From assembly GCF_021134715.1 (NCBI RefSeq), contig NC_060019.1, forward strand, positions 7,936,001 through 8,000,000: a DNA stretch of 64,000 nucleotides, given 5' to 3'. Of the stretch, positions 22,782-34,017 are shown piece after piece; within the stretch, counting starts at the first letter, position 1, and each line of letters starts with the position of its first letter. The translations under genes were made by a program, and so were the position numbers. The notes under the pieces are model-generated. The model did not search any database. It saw nothing but the letters and a program-made list of their open reading frames with translations, and was not told the origin of the DNA. Origin of the DNA: Daphnia pulex (Eukaryota; Arthropoda; Branchiopoda; Diplostraca; Daphniidae).

Positions 22782-25700
22782 CAACTTTCCAAGGGGTTCA
22801 ACACTAAAAAAAGACCCACACGCCTGTCCCTAAAAATAATATAAAAACGCGCGAAACGGTTTTTTCCTCCCTCTTTTACCAGAATTTCTTATTGTTTCTT
22901 GCCTCCAAAATTTTCCATAACCACTTTTTGTTTCCCAAATTCCCAGCTTCTTCCTAAAAAAGTGGAAAATAAATTTTTATTCTCCATTTTTACTTTTTTT
23001 ATCTTTTCCCCTATTTTTCACTTTTCTAATTTTTTTCTTTTAGAATAACAGACGATCTAAAGTGTAGTGAGTCGGGCTAGTTTATTTTGTCCCTTGATTG
23101 TGCCATGTCCTTGAGAAAATTCGATAGTTGGTTAACTGTTGAATTGGTAAAAAACAATTGTTTTGAACCTTGGGCATCATGCACCTAAATGTTGGAGAAG
23201 GACAACTACAAATAAACGAAACACAAGGGTGAAAACCATGATGAGGGACATGTACTTCGATGAATTTTCCCGAAAATATAGATTGATTTATATCTAGTTT
23301 TTACCATACGCAGAGTACCCCAACCTCATGGTCTTTTTGATCAACTATCCATTCAAACATGGAAATAGATTTTTAGTGTTTTTAAAGTATATGCAAAAGA
23401 GAGAACTCGCCCCCCCCAAAAAAACCAATCCCTTCCAAATTCCAAAAAGATACCAGTCTTCAACTTGTACAACTTTTCGAGTTGAAACATAAGTTATTTT
23501 TAATTTTCTTCTTTCGGAAAAATTTGCCGACTGCATGACTCGTAAAGTGCGATCATTGCTCAATAAAAGAACTGAATTTTCGCAAAACCACACGACTGCG
23601 CTTTTTTTAACGACAATTTGCGATCCATTATTATAAATGATGCTAGCAAAAGCGCTAGACTCAAGCTGGCGAGAAACCAAAAATGAGAAAAATCTCTTAG
23701 CTGGGCCATTCCAGGAGACTTCAGTACATCTATGTCGTATTCATCACCAGCGTCAGGACATAATTGAAGTTTCCACTGGCCGCTGTTTCTTCTGCACCGG
23801 AGTCATCCAACTCCAACAGCAAGTTGCTTTCAATCAATGCTGCAAGGTGTTCCTTATCTTTTGGAGACACATTAATTCGTTCAACTAGTTCTTGATTGAA
23901 CACAAATTTCTTTTTTCCTCTCATTTTCACATCTAAAAAATCCAGTCATATAAAAATATTACAAAATGTTTTATTGTCTGTAGAATTTTTTTACCTAATA
24001 ATTGAAACTGATGGTCAACATCTACTATGGCCTTGACCATGGCCTTGCGAATTATACGTTCGATTTCCCCATCAGAAGGTAAATGAGACGGAAGATTGAA
24101 AGAAATATTTTTGCCATCGTCTCGGCTCTGGTCTTCAAAAGCATGAGTAAACCTAGGGAAATAAACTCCATCGTTTTCTCCTTCCCCCAGAAGTCGGTTT
24201 GCGGCATTCGCTTTCTCGCTACGACTGAAAAAACTTTTTACACTTAAATTAAATTGGGTCGATTCTGTTGAAGTCAACGACCTGACAAGTCGAAAAAAAG
24301 ATTCACAGCTCTGACTCCCAAAATGCAACGGCCGAAACAGATGAGGAGTTCCGTTCTCTCTTAGTTTCCTTGATATGAGGACTAATAAGGAGTGGGCATT
24401 TATCTCAACACACATGTACGCGTTGAGGGTGATGAAATTAATATCTAGTTTGTATCCGTTTTCTTGAAGCCAATATCGCCAATACCGTAATGCGAGACAA
24501 GAATACCGTATTCCATTTATTCTGTCTTGTGGTGATAAGCTTTTATCCAAATAACTTGCTGTTATTAGTCTCATCAGCTTAAGATAGAAGCACGTTACTT
24601 CTGAACCTTATGATAAAATATACATACAACAAGATATATCTATTTCCGCTAGGCTCATAAAAAAAAAATGTTTAAACCCCAATTACCTAACTTTATAATA
24701 AAAAAATTCCCGATACAAATAAATCATTTAAAAGAGAAAAAAATTCTCTATCTTTTCGCTACTTTTTAACCCTGTAGCGCAAAAGGTAGAGGTGACAAAT
24801 ACAATTTTAAGAAAAAAAAGCATTTTTAAAATTTAAAAAAACCGAATCTTTTAGATTTTTTATTTCAAATTCGGTAAACGGGAAAAATTTTTCCCTTTAC
24901 AGAAAATTTTATACCAATACAATGAATACACTGTAAAAAAATAAAAAAAATCGGTGATGTCGAGCGCCAGACTTAATTCGCTTTCAGCGGAATGACCCAT
25001 AGTTGACGTCAGACCATTCACAATTTTCTAACTATGATTTTTTTGTACCTGCTACTTTGCTGCACAGAATATCAGTGACACAGGGGTCACACAGTCTTCT
25101 TACAGTATCGTAATTCATTTTTTCGTGCAAATTTAGTTCACCATTTTTTAAGTGGTGCTGCCCTTTGTAACTTCTATTAAGAGTTGTTCAAAGTCAGACA
25201 CCGAAGCAATCCCTTTACCTATTGTGAGAAATATAGCTCCGTATAGCTCGGTCTCTTTTCAGTAACCAAATTTTGCGCCTATGTGCGAACAATTGACAAG
25301 AAGCTCCGTCTGCATTATATAAACAAAGAAAATGTTCGGAATTGTACCTATGTGAACTATGTCTTGTACTGGAAGTGCACTGTTTATTACATCGGCGGCG
25401 AAAAAATCCCATTGTCGTTTCAGTAGCCAACACGTTTCATCACCTATTTGTTGTGCTGCATAGAAGAAATCCTTGCCATCACATTATTTTACTTTTCTTA
25501 AAATAACTGTTTATACCGTACCGCTTCTGCCTTTTTTGTCGAGAGAGATGGGGAGGAAGTGCACCTAAATTCAAAACTTGGCGCATCATTTTCATTTCTC
25601 TACTGTCTCCGTCTGTGGAATATGGCTTACAGCTGCACGTTCATATTTTTCGAATAAATTAACAATATCCTCGGCGGTCCTGTCAGAAGAAGCTAACGTA

Positions 25701-26650
25701 TCGGGAAATCCTGCGAATATTTAGTTTTAATGAAAACATTCATTATATATAGAAAAGGACAGAAAATAAATACCATTGCATCGCAGCGTAAGACTAAATC
25801 CAATGACTCTGTTTGTCCTTTAATCGTATTCTCTCTGTCCGACGATGGCTCTTCCGTCTTCCGCTATTGATACCACTCGTGGCAGTCTATATTTCTCCAA
25901 AATTTCTTTAAGTGACGCAAAATTTACTTCTCCTTCGGGTGCTGATTTGTAATATGAAGATAATTTTCTCTCAATAGTTCTGCAACTAGGAAATACTCCT
26001 TCAAAATTGGCACTCAACACTTCATAAAATTTACGACCACCCTGAATATAACTGTACATGGCAAAATGTAATACTCCAATATCCTTGTCGTAGCGATATC
26101 CACCAGGTTTTTTTTAAATTTGAACGCTAGCTTGAATGTTCAAGCGTTGAAGCAATGTTCTTCTTGAGCTTGAGTTTTTTTATTGCGTTTTCTGGACAGA
26201 GTACGACTCACTACTGCTGTCCGTTACTAAAAACCTGGCTCTGATAAGAAGGCAAGTTAGAGGATTCCGACCCGACAGTTTCTGCTGAAGATGCTCCGGA
26301 GCAAAGTCTATTAGGTTGTGATTGTGAAAATTGGGCTGGATTACTTTGACCACTGGTTCCTGGGGATGTCCCATGACTTGTAGCATCATGACCGTGCTTC
26401 CCTTTGTGAAAATTATTGATGTGATTCAAATAAGAAGAAAATTTCCAGCCGACATGTTTGTCACCATTTACGTTAAACAGCGCTATTTTACACGTAGAAC
26501 AAGTAATTTTTGGCTGTTCGCTTTCATGATCGTCAATTTAATAGACGGCAAATCCCACGTATCACGAAGTTTGCTTATTGAAATCCAATTGAATAAGTAT
26601 TCCTGTAACGATTTTTCCTTACGTCTAATCACGCGTACCTGGAGGGTCGA

Positions 26651-26739
26651 CACTGGCTACCCCGACACTGGCTACCCCACACTGGCTACCCCGACACTGG
26701 CTATCCCGACACTGGCTACCCGACACTGACTACCCCCGA
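26651..26739 (+). repeat. 15-bp minisatellite forming the left end of the nested element
   Basis: About six units of CACTGGCTACCCCGA, 14-16 bp each, with single-base variants (CACTGGCTATCCCGA, CACTGACTACCCCCGA), then a degenerate seventh. Confidence 0.9.
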
Positions 26740-26815
26740 TTTGCTACCCCTGGAAAACGGTAAACTGAATACTCCACTGTGTCCTTGTGTGTTGTGGCCG
26801 ACTGATTATTGAGCC

Positions 26816-27520
26816 GTTGAGCTGTCAGTGTTCTGTGATAAAAAAGACATAATCAGGTACTTTTCATCGTATGGTAATACTACCCTGAATGTAAATATAA
26901 TTTAACACTCGTGCTGTTTACTCATAGATTTTGAGGCTGCGAGTTCAATTGAGGCAGAAGTTGGCTTTCTCAGAGCATACGGCAGACATCATCAGGTACA
27001 TGTAATTGTATAATAATACAGCATTGACTATATATTTAATTTAAGACTCGTGCTGAAAATTTGTAGATAGAAAGGTTGGGAGTCCCATTGAGTGATAAAT
27101 TTTCTTCCAGAGTAGCCATTGAGCTGTCAGTGTTCTGTGATAAAGAAGACATAATCAGGTACTTTTCATCGTATGGTAACACTACCTTGAATGTAAATGT
27201 AGTTTAACACTCGTGCTGTTTACTCATAGATTTTGAGGCTGCGAGTTCAATTGAGGCAGAAGTTGGCTTTCTCAGAGCATACGGCAGACATAATCAGGTA
27301 CATGTAATTGTATGATAATACATTGACTTTATATTTAATCTAACACTCGTGCTGAAAATTTGTAGATAGAAAGGTTGGGAGTCCTATTGAGTGATAAATC
27401 TTCTTCCAGAGTATCCGTTGAACTGTCAGTGTTCTGTGATAAAGAAGACATAATCAGGTACTTTTCATCGTATGGTAACACTACCTTGAATGTAAATGTA
27501 ATTTAACACTCGTGCTGTTA
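26816..27520 (+). repeat. ~300-bp tandem repeat, 2.3 copies, containing exon-like units
   Basis: TTGAGCTGTCAGTGTTCTGT begins copies near 26816 and 27118; a variant begins near 27418, so the period is 299-302 bp. Each copy has two half-units of about 150 bp that share TTTAACACTCGTGCTG, an AG, an open stretch of about 70-95 bp, and ACATAATCAG followed by GTAC. These look like short exons between acceptor and donor sites. Read in one frame they encode IERLGVPLSDKFSSRVAIEL... and ILRLRVQLRQKLAFSEHTAD, both ending DIIR. Confidence 0.75.
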
Positions 27521-28396
27521 GGTATGTCTCCATTGTTTAAGAAAAGGAAAGAAAATGTCAAATCACGTCAACTTCGCAATCGTTTTTTGCACCACTTTAT
27601 GAATGCAAATAAAATAAAATTGCTGTCGTCGACCGTCGTCGTGTCGTCGAAGACTTGCTACAAGTACAACACGTTTGCAATACAGCTGATGCGACATTTT
27701 GTGTCAGAATCTGTTAAAATTTATGGGGGACATTTCATAACGTTTAACGTGCACTGTTTGATTCACCTACCTCTGGATGTTCTTCGATTTGGCCCATTAG
27801 GTCATTTCAGTTGCTTTCCCTTTGAGAACTATTTGTATCGTTTGAAAAAATTAATAAGAAATTGCTCTAATACATTAGCTCAACTTGTGAAGCGGTTAAG
27901 CGAACTATCCAATTGTCGTTCAATTCCGTCATCTATAAATTTTTCCTGTGTTCCAATAGTATCATGTCTTCAGGAAAATGGCCCTTTGTTAGAAGGGCAT
28001 GATGACATTGAAAAGTTCCAGACTTTAGTCTACAAGAGTTGGAGAATCACAATACGCCCTCCTAATAATAATGTCGTACTGGAACTTGACGAAAAATCAA
28101 CTGCTGTCGTCGTCATCGAAAACATTATTCGTGGTGGTGACGGATCTATTTCCATCGTTGGATCCATATTTGAACAAGAAACTCCGTTTTTCATGGCACC
28201 TTGTGATTCTAACTCTATATTATCTATCAAATATGTCGATTTCCTATCTGCTTCCTTACAAGTATGGCCAGTAGAATCCATTTTGTATAAAGTGTTTCTT
28301 GTACCGAATGTTTATAATGCATGTGGTGAAGAGGTTGAAGAGGAAGGTGTGCGTTACGTTGCTTTTCCATTGCTCATGGAAAATAAAATAATGTGA
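27512..28396 (+). CDS. transposase-like protein (C-terminal part) of the nested CACTA-like element
   Basis: A long open exon encodes about 290 residues. The segment SVKIYGGHFITFNVHCLIHL, then FGPLGHFSCFPFENYLYRLK and KKLIRNCSNTLAQLVKR, matches a domain I recall from animal CACTA/EnSpm-type transposon proteins (YGxxFxxYNxHxLxHLxxDVxxFGPLxxFSxFxFENxL; DUF4218-like). AG at 27519-27520 could be a splice acceptor, so the true coding sequence probably starts in upstream exons. The frame is intact to the TGA at 28394-28396. The N-terminal catalytic part of a full transposase is not visible in 2.1 kb, so it may depend on another copy. Not a host gene. Confidence 0.6.
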   Translation: MLLGMSPLFKKRKENVKSRQLRNRFLHHFMNANKIKLLSSTVVVSSKTCYKYNTFAIQLMRHFVSESVKIYGGHFITFNVHCLIHLPLDVLRFGPLGHFSCFPFENYLYRLKKLIRNCSNTLAQLVKRLSELSNCRSIPSSINFSCVPIVSCLQENGPLLEGHDDIEKFQTLVYKSWRITIRPPNNNVVLELDEKSTAVVVIENIIRGGDGSISIVGSIFEQETPFFMAPCDSNSILSIKYVDFLSASLQVWPVESILYKVFLVPNVYNACGEEVEEEGVRYVAFPLLMENKIM

Positions 28397-28663
28397 ATTT
28401 AAATAAATAATCAATTCATAGAAAACAGTTGTTATTTGTGCGTGATTGGATCAACCAGTTTTATTACAAGTGAGAAATTTCAATTTAACTATAAAATTTT
28501 AGTTGTGCGTATTTGTGCGTAATTTGTGAGCAATAAGAAAAAAATCAATTTTGGGAGTGAACTGTGAGTGATTTGTTCACTCACACAACGATGGAAAAAA
28601 GTTGTGCGGAGATTTTTGACGTGTTCGTGATTTGTTCACTATCTGGGAGAACTCGTGCTAGGT

Positions 28664-28751
28664 GGGCAGTGTCGGGTAGCCAGTGTCGGGGTAGCCAGTG
28701 TCGGCCGTATGGGTAGCCAGTGTGAAGTAGCCAGTGTCGGGGTAGCCAGTG
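28664..28751 (-). repeat. 15-bp minisatellite forming the right end of the nested element
   Basis: At least five units of TCGGGGTAGCCAGTG, the complement of the left array, with variable spacers. It ends exactly where the TCGA flank begins. Confidence 0.88.
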
Positions 28752-29712
28752 TCGATATGTAGCAGGTGTCGTTTTCGCGTAGTAGTTTATTGTGTTTCTT
28801 CAAGTGTTCCTTGTAACGTAACGTTTGGCCATCTGAAATATTGGCACAACTTACGACTCGCATCACAGAATCTATTAGAAGAACATTAGTAGGGCTAACT
28901 TCTTGTAATCCTCCATTCATTGGCATATCAGCCAAGCCATCAGCACTGTTATTTTTTTCTCCCTGACTGAAGACTGATGAACTGAAGGTAGACGCTCTCT
29001 TTCTTTTGCGACCTGATGACGGTAAAATGTCATAGGAAAAGTTTTCTTGACTTCGCGCTATTATTTGTTGAGCAGTGTCAACAACATCAGCAATTAAAGC
29101 TTTTTCTCCTGGCATAAAACTAAACTTCGAAGGAATTTTTGCAAACATTTCTCAAAAAATGCTGATTCTCTCAGCTTCGGATAAGTCAGCAACGTAATCT
29201 ATATCAGCAAGGATTGTTCTTACAATATGTTCTAATTCAGCACAATCGGGATTTATTCAAGCCAAAGTACGAAAAGAACTATAATCGAGCTTTAATAATA
29301 TGCACTTGATTTTGGGGATAACATTTATGTCAAATTCTGTATGCAGAATAGAAAAACACAGTTTCCCCCCATTTTCGTCACTCTTGGCACTAGATCGAGG
29401 ATGCAGGTGTTCAGAACCGCACGACAAAGTAGTCTACCTTCAACTGAAAAAAACCAAATAAGCGAAAATTCTACTTTTTCCGAAAAGATTCATTTTTTTC
29501 ACTTTTTTCACTTTTTTTCACTTGTTTACCTCTTACTTCCCAAAGTGACGAAAATAAATATTTTGTCGCCACTTCCCCTTTTTTTCATTTGGACTATATC
29601 GTATTGGGGCGGTTCAAGCATCTTTCTCTTTTATTTGTAGAACTGATTCCCGCGCATCAAATTTTCCCATTTTCTAGTCCTTTTTTTGAGTGTCGAACCC
29701 CTTGCAACTTTC

Positions 29713-30417
29713 CACCAGAATGGAAATGATCAGGCTTTATTCGTTGATTTCATCTGTAATATAATTTTTTTTTTATTATTTGTATTTTAAAAATTAAAAT
29801 TTCACTAATACCGAGGATTTTTTCTGCGACTTTTGTTTTTTCTACCATTGTAGATATTTCTGTGGTTTCTATTAAGAGCTTTCTAAAGATAGAGATATTC
29901 TAAATTTTTTAAAAATAATTTTAGTTAATTTGTTGAAAATTAAATTCTAGCTAAACATACCTCGTATCTTTGGCAGAAGTTTTTTTACAATTTTTGTGAA
30001 TTATAGAAATGAAATCCAAACATTTCAGATAATTTCTCGCCGGCAATGAAACAGACAATGTTTTTGATTTGTTTTTAAATGATTTATATTTCATTTCTCG
30101 TTTCATTGTATTTATCCAATAGCTTCTTCAGCATCTGTGAAAAAAATATAAAAAAAACATTATTTTAAAATGTGAGGTATTCAATAAACAAATTCAACGA
30201 AATACTAAATTAATTTTTGTGTTCACAAAAAAAGGGGGTGTACAGGTGCCTGTGTGCCTTAGTCACTTCCTCTACAAAGTACAAACTCGTTCTGGAACGT
30301 ATATTGGAGTTATGTCACCATCATCATTGTTTTCGTCATTGGTGACTTTGTTTTCTATTTCTCTTTACCTTATTTAATTGGTGAATAATTTTAGATTGCA
30401 GAACTGTAGGATTTTGG
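29713..30417. other. intergenic, no gene seen
   Basis: AT-rich spacer between transposon remnants. No ORF or repeat that I can support. Confidence 0.4.
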
Positions 30418-30865
30418 CGTATGGACGATCGCCTCCTTTAGCAAATGCCCCCCCCCCCGGTGGGTGCATTTGAATAAAACGCAGTGAAAAAAATGACAGC
30501 CCCCTTTTTATAATAAAGGGCTGCTGGATTGGGATAAAAGATTCGGCTCATAAAACAAATATACAATAGAGTTGGAGAAAACTAGACCATGTCAAGTAAA
30601 AAACATTGGACGCAATCAAAACAAAAACTTGCACGTTTGAGGTTGAGGATTACAATATATATATCCAAAGAGGCTGAAAATGTTTCCGAAGACGGAAACT
30701 GAACTGGAAAAGGCTGTCTTGCAAGAATTGGAGGGAATAGCCGCGGGGAAACTGCAATGTCTACGAGAAGACATCTATACGAATTTGACTAAAAGGACGG
30801 TTGCAGCCTTGCAGATATAACAAAAGAACAAAACCCTGATAAGCCAACTTGAAAATCTGGACAAA
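30418..30865 (+). repeat. direct repeat copy A (450 bp)
   Basis: Shares ATGGACGATCGCC, a poly-C tract, CATTTGAATAAAACGCAGTG and GAAGACGGAAACTGAACTGG with copy B at 31652-32101, at about 95 percent identity by eye, offset 1235 bp. Frames contain many stops. Downstream sequence to about 31350 recurs, diverged, at 33390-33840. Confidence 0.8.
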
Positions 30866-31651
30866 CGGACATCGGAAGTGAATTTAAATCCCCCAAAGTG
30901 GTTTAAAGATCCACAAGTCCATAATTTTGACTTAATTAATCTCCGGGAAAGGAGATTGCCAAGAAGGTTCAAACCAGGTTGACTTCGATTATATGTTCCT
31001 TCTCGTCGACGGTGGCAGTGCCACCTCCATCCAACTTTCGAAAGAGGAAACCTTACACCGACCGAACGAAGTAGATTTGTTGAAAAAACTCACTGAGGAG
31101 GAAAACCCCGAATAGGGCATTGATTTTGACCTGATCACAATGAAATTGCCCAAAAACTGAAATTGAGGAAGCGACATCACCGGTTTCAAATAGGAAAGTG
31201 CTATCAGTCCAGGATAAGTACAAAAAACTGAAAATGTGGATGGAAAAAGGTAAGAATTTGAAAACAATGCCATTATATATAGTTACTTTCTATAATCTCT
31301 AACAAATATTTATCGGTGTAAGCAGAGCGACTTAGACTACGTCAATTTGAGTACAGCACGTAATAATCCACTGAGCAAAAAGTCCCGCGTATAGTCTGGG
31401 ATGAGATGAAGTTGAGGTTTCCTGGGAGAACTGAGTCCCAAATGGAGACTTATCTCTGTAGAGCCGCTATGCCTTCTACCGCTCTTGTAACCCCTTCTAG
31501 GCGCATAGTAATGCAAACCAAACCTCTTGAGCAGCCAGTGCCGCCCAATAAATCGGCATAGGACATTAAATCACAAAGTCGTTTGGGCCCTTTAAAGCAA
31601 TCCGCAAGTGCTTACAGCAGCATTAAAAAGGATTGTGAAAGAACTTGCTGT

Positions 31652-32101
31652 GCTAATGGACGATCGCCCCCTTTAGCAAATGCCCCCCCCCCCCGGTGGG
31701 TGCATTTGAATAAAACGCAGTGAAAAAAAAATGACAGCCCCCTTTTTATAATAAAGGGTTGATGGATTGGGATAAAATATTCGGTTTATAAAACAAATAT
31801 ACAATAGAGTTGGAGAAAACTAGACCATGTCAAGTAAAAAAACATTGGACGCAATCAAAAGAAAAACTTGCACGTTTGAGGTTGAGGATTACAATATATA
31901 TATCCAAAGAGGCTGAAAATGTTTCCGAAGACGGAAACTGAACTGGAAAAGGCTGTCTTGCAAGAATTGGAGGGAATAGCCGCGGGGAAACTGCAATGTC
32001 TACGAGAAGACATAAATATATACGAATTCGACTAAAAAGACGGTTGCAGGTAAACAAAAAAAAAACCATGATAAGCCAACTTGAAAATCTCGACAAAAGG
32101 G
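31652..32101 (+). repeat. direct repeat copy B (450 bp)
   Basis: Near-identical partner of 30418-30865. The spacing is too short for an LTR retrotransposon, so a local duplication or a truncated second insertion is more likely. Beyond 32101 the sequence is unrelated to what follows copy A. Confidence 0.8.
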
Positions 32102-32727
32102 CCGTTCAAATACGACGTCACGGCCGTAGAGGGGGGAGGAGGGTAGGCAACATCAGACGTCCTAAGAACAAACCAAAAATATGTGCTGTCATAATGGCTT
32201 TTTTGCAGGATCCACGTTTTAAGAAAAACTAAAACCTAAACACAAAAATTCACTAAAAACACCTAAACCATTTGCACACCAACTTTTTTTCAAAACCACC
32301 AAATTGGTGTTAAAATACCAAAAAAAAGAAACCTCTTCAGCCCACACCTTTCCTTTTTATACTCTACAGACCCACTCAGACTCAACCACACATTGTTTTT
32401 ACAACGACAAACGAACGTCGCCCCTTTGTTTCCTCACGTTGTTCGACAAGCAGTCGGTTCTCGTCTCGTCTCATGTGGTACATAGGCGGTCAAGCGTAAT
32501 AACAATCTTAGTTAACCTATCGGCCGCTGTGGTGCACATCGGCGTAAACTGCGCACAACTTTTTGGCATGTCTAAAGTGAAGTGAATTCTTGTAAGTGTG
32601 TTGGACTTGTGCTGCCTGGTATTTTGTTTCCATTTCTTTCATCTCATCTATGGTCTAATTTTTTTCTGATTTAGAACAAAGAGGAATAATTCTTTGGAAT
32701 TAAATCTCAACAGTTAAATTGATGGTT

Positions 32728-33282
32728 TCCAAGGATTAGATGTTCTTCCGGGTTGTTCTGGTAGTACTCTGAATATCCTTGAAAAGGAGAACTGCGAAAA
32801 GGAGGAGGATACAGTTCATACAGATGATGAATATACCGATGAAGAGGATACAGATAATCAGGACACAGATGAGGAGGTAATTGTGGTAAAGACAATCTAC
32901 TGCGTGTATATTTGAATTATGTAGTGTAGTACTATGTGATTGTCTGTTAAGCAGCTCTGTAAGCTGTAACCTTCATTATTGTCATTATTTTTAGTGTGCC
33001 CTGCAGGAAGCTGTAGATGTGAGGAATAATCGCATAGCTGCTTTGGTGAATGATAAGTTTAATCATCTGAAATTGGAACTGAGTACGTTCCTTGAACAGA
33101 AACAAATGAATTGCACGGCTGTAGACAAGTCAGAGATGAGTAGCTTGTATGACTACATTGGTATGGGGGTTGTTAATGACTATCCAAAGAGGCTAAAAAT
33201 GTTTCCGAAGACGGAAGCTGAACTGGAAAAGGCTGTCTTGCAAGAATTGGAGAGAATAGGAGAAAAAGCAATGTCTACGTGA
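32728..33282 (+). pseudogene. small spliced ORF inside the 1.7-kb element, function unknown
   Basis: An open acidic stretch (NILEKENCEKEEDTVHTDDE, then YTDEEDTDNQDTDEE) ends at GAG|GTAATT at 32877. A second exon from about 33010 reads EAVDVRNNRIAALVNDKFNH, LSTFLEQKQMNC, and LKMFPKTEAELEKAVLQELE and stops at 33280-33282. No start codon in frame with the acidic exon is certain. Related fragments nearby are broken. It resembles small transposon-associated ORFs; I give no function. Confidence 0.4.
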
Positions 33283-33860
33283 ACACATATATAGCTACGA
33301 ATTTGACTAAAAGGACGGCTGCAGGTATAACCAAAAAACAAAACCCTGATGATAAGCCAATTTGAAAGTCTCGACAAACGGATATATTTTCAAGTGAATT
33401 GAAATCCTCCAAAGTGGTTCAAAGATTCATAAGTCTATATTTTTGACTTAATTAATTTCAAGAAGATTGCCCTGGAAGTTTTCCCAAACCAGGTTGACTT
33501 CGATTATAAGTTCCTTCGTCGACGGTGGCAGTGCCACCTCAATCCAACTTTTTATAGAGGAAACCTTACACCGAACGAAGTAGATTTGTTGAAAAAAAAA
33601 ACTCACTGAGGAGGAAAACCCCGAATAGGGCATTGATTTTGACCTGATCGCCATGAAATTACCCATGAAATTGAGGAAGCGACGTCACCGTTTTTAAATA
33701 GGAAAGTACTATCAGTCCAGGATGAGTACAAAAAAAAATGAAAATTTGGATGGAAAAATGTAAGAGCTAATTTCAATTAAATATTTTTAGGAGGAAGCAG
33801 AGCGACTTAGACTATGTCAACTAAAGTAAAGCGCGTATGACCCGCTGAGCAAAAAGACCC
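33178..33860 (+). repeat. third, diverged copy of the 30418-31350 unit
   Basis: CCGAAGACGGAAGCTGAACT recalls copies A and B; further on GGTTGACTTCGATTATA and GACGGTGGCAGTGCCACCTC recall 30980-31030, and AAACCCCGAATAGGGCATTG-like sequence recalls 31100. Unlike copies A and B, the first part is open here (VNDYPKRLKMFPKTEAELEK), so this may be nearer the ancestral coding form. Confidence 0.7.
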
Positions 33861-34017
33861 GAGTAAATCGGCAAAGGACATAAAAATCACAAATTCGTTT
33901 CGGCCCTTTAAATCAATCCACAAGGGACGCTGCCGCACGACATCTCTCCCAGGCGACCGTCGTGGTAATGGGATGGTATAGATGTTATACCATGAAAAAG
34001 TAGTAGACATGCCAAAA

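Larger units (their letters stand above)
26651..28751 (+). mobile_element. 2.1-kb CACTA-like element with minisatellite ends, nested in the 6.9-kb transposon
   Basis: Both ends are inverted arrays of CACTGGCTACCCCGA. TCGA lies directly outside both ends (26647-26650, 28752-28755). Termini beginning CACTG fit the CACTA/EnSpm superfamily, though those usually duplicate 2-3 bp. Between the arrays are a tandem exon-like array (26816-27520) and a transposase-like ORF (to 28396), both plus strand. The insertion interrupts an exon of the host transposon's gene. Confidence 0.75.
23500..29340 (-). pseudogene. decayed spliced transposase-like gene of the 6.9-kb element
   Basis: Pieces run 5' to 3' on the minus strand. 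An N-terminal region at 28756-29340 reads FRTLA-stop-INPDCAELEH and ISIF-stop-EMFAKIP. A C2H2-like zinc finger lies near 26400-26520 (ITCSTCKI then LNHINNFHKG). Then come GRKFYEVLSANFEG and IVGQREYD-stop-RTNRVIGFSL (25780-26059), FPDTLASSDRTAEDIVNLF, VQDIVHIGT, LNLHEKMNYDTVRRLCDPC, ALRYWRYWLQENGY, YMCVEINAHSLLVLISRKLR, HFGSQSCESFFRLVRSLTST (24574-23933), and a last block VVKKSAVVWFCENS...SNDRTLRV (near 23510-23610). Order and motifs resemble a transposon-borne protein family I recall from cnidarians and insects, but I cannot name it. Three in-frame stops (two TGA, one TAA) and an insertion show it is dead. Confidence 0.7.
22790..29704 (-). mobile_element. 6.9-kb DNA transposon with 8-bp target duplication (hAT/P-type TSD), carrying a nested element
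   Basis: The left end is CAAGGGGTTCAACACTAAAA and the right end reverse-complemented is CAAGGGGTTCGACACTCAAA; about 26 bp agree with few mismatches. CAACTTTC occurs directly outside both ends (22782-22789 and 29705-29712), an exact 8-bp target duplication. Eight-base duplications are typical of hAT and P superfamilies, and CA(G/A)GGGTTC-type ends recall hAT. Coding sequence on the minus strand is spliced and decayed (separate entry). A second transposon occupies 26651-28751, so the original element was about 4.8 kb. Superfamily assignment needs a protein search. Confidence 0.82.

Noticed and set aside
30418-32101. Direct repeats as LTRs of a retrotransposon
   Set aside because: Only about 790 bp lie between them, with no gag, pol or primer binding site, and a third copy occurs further on.
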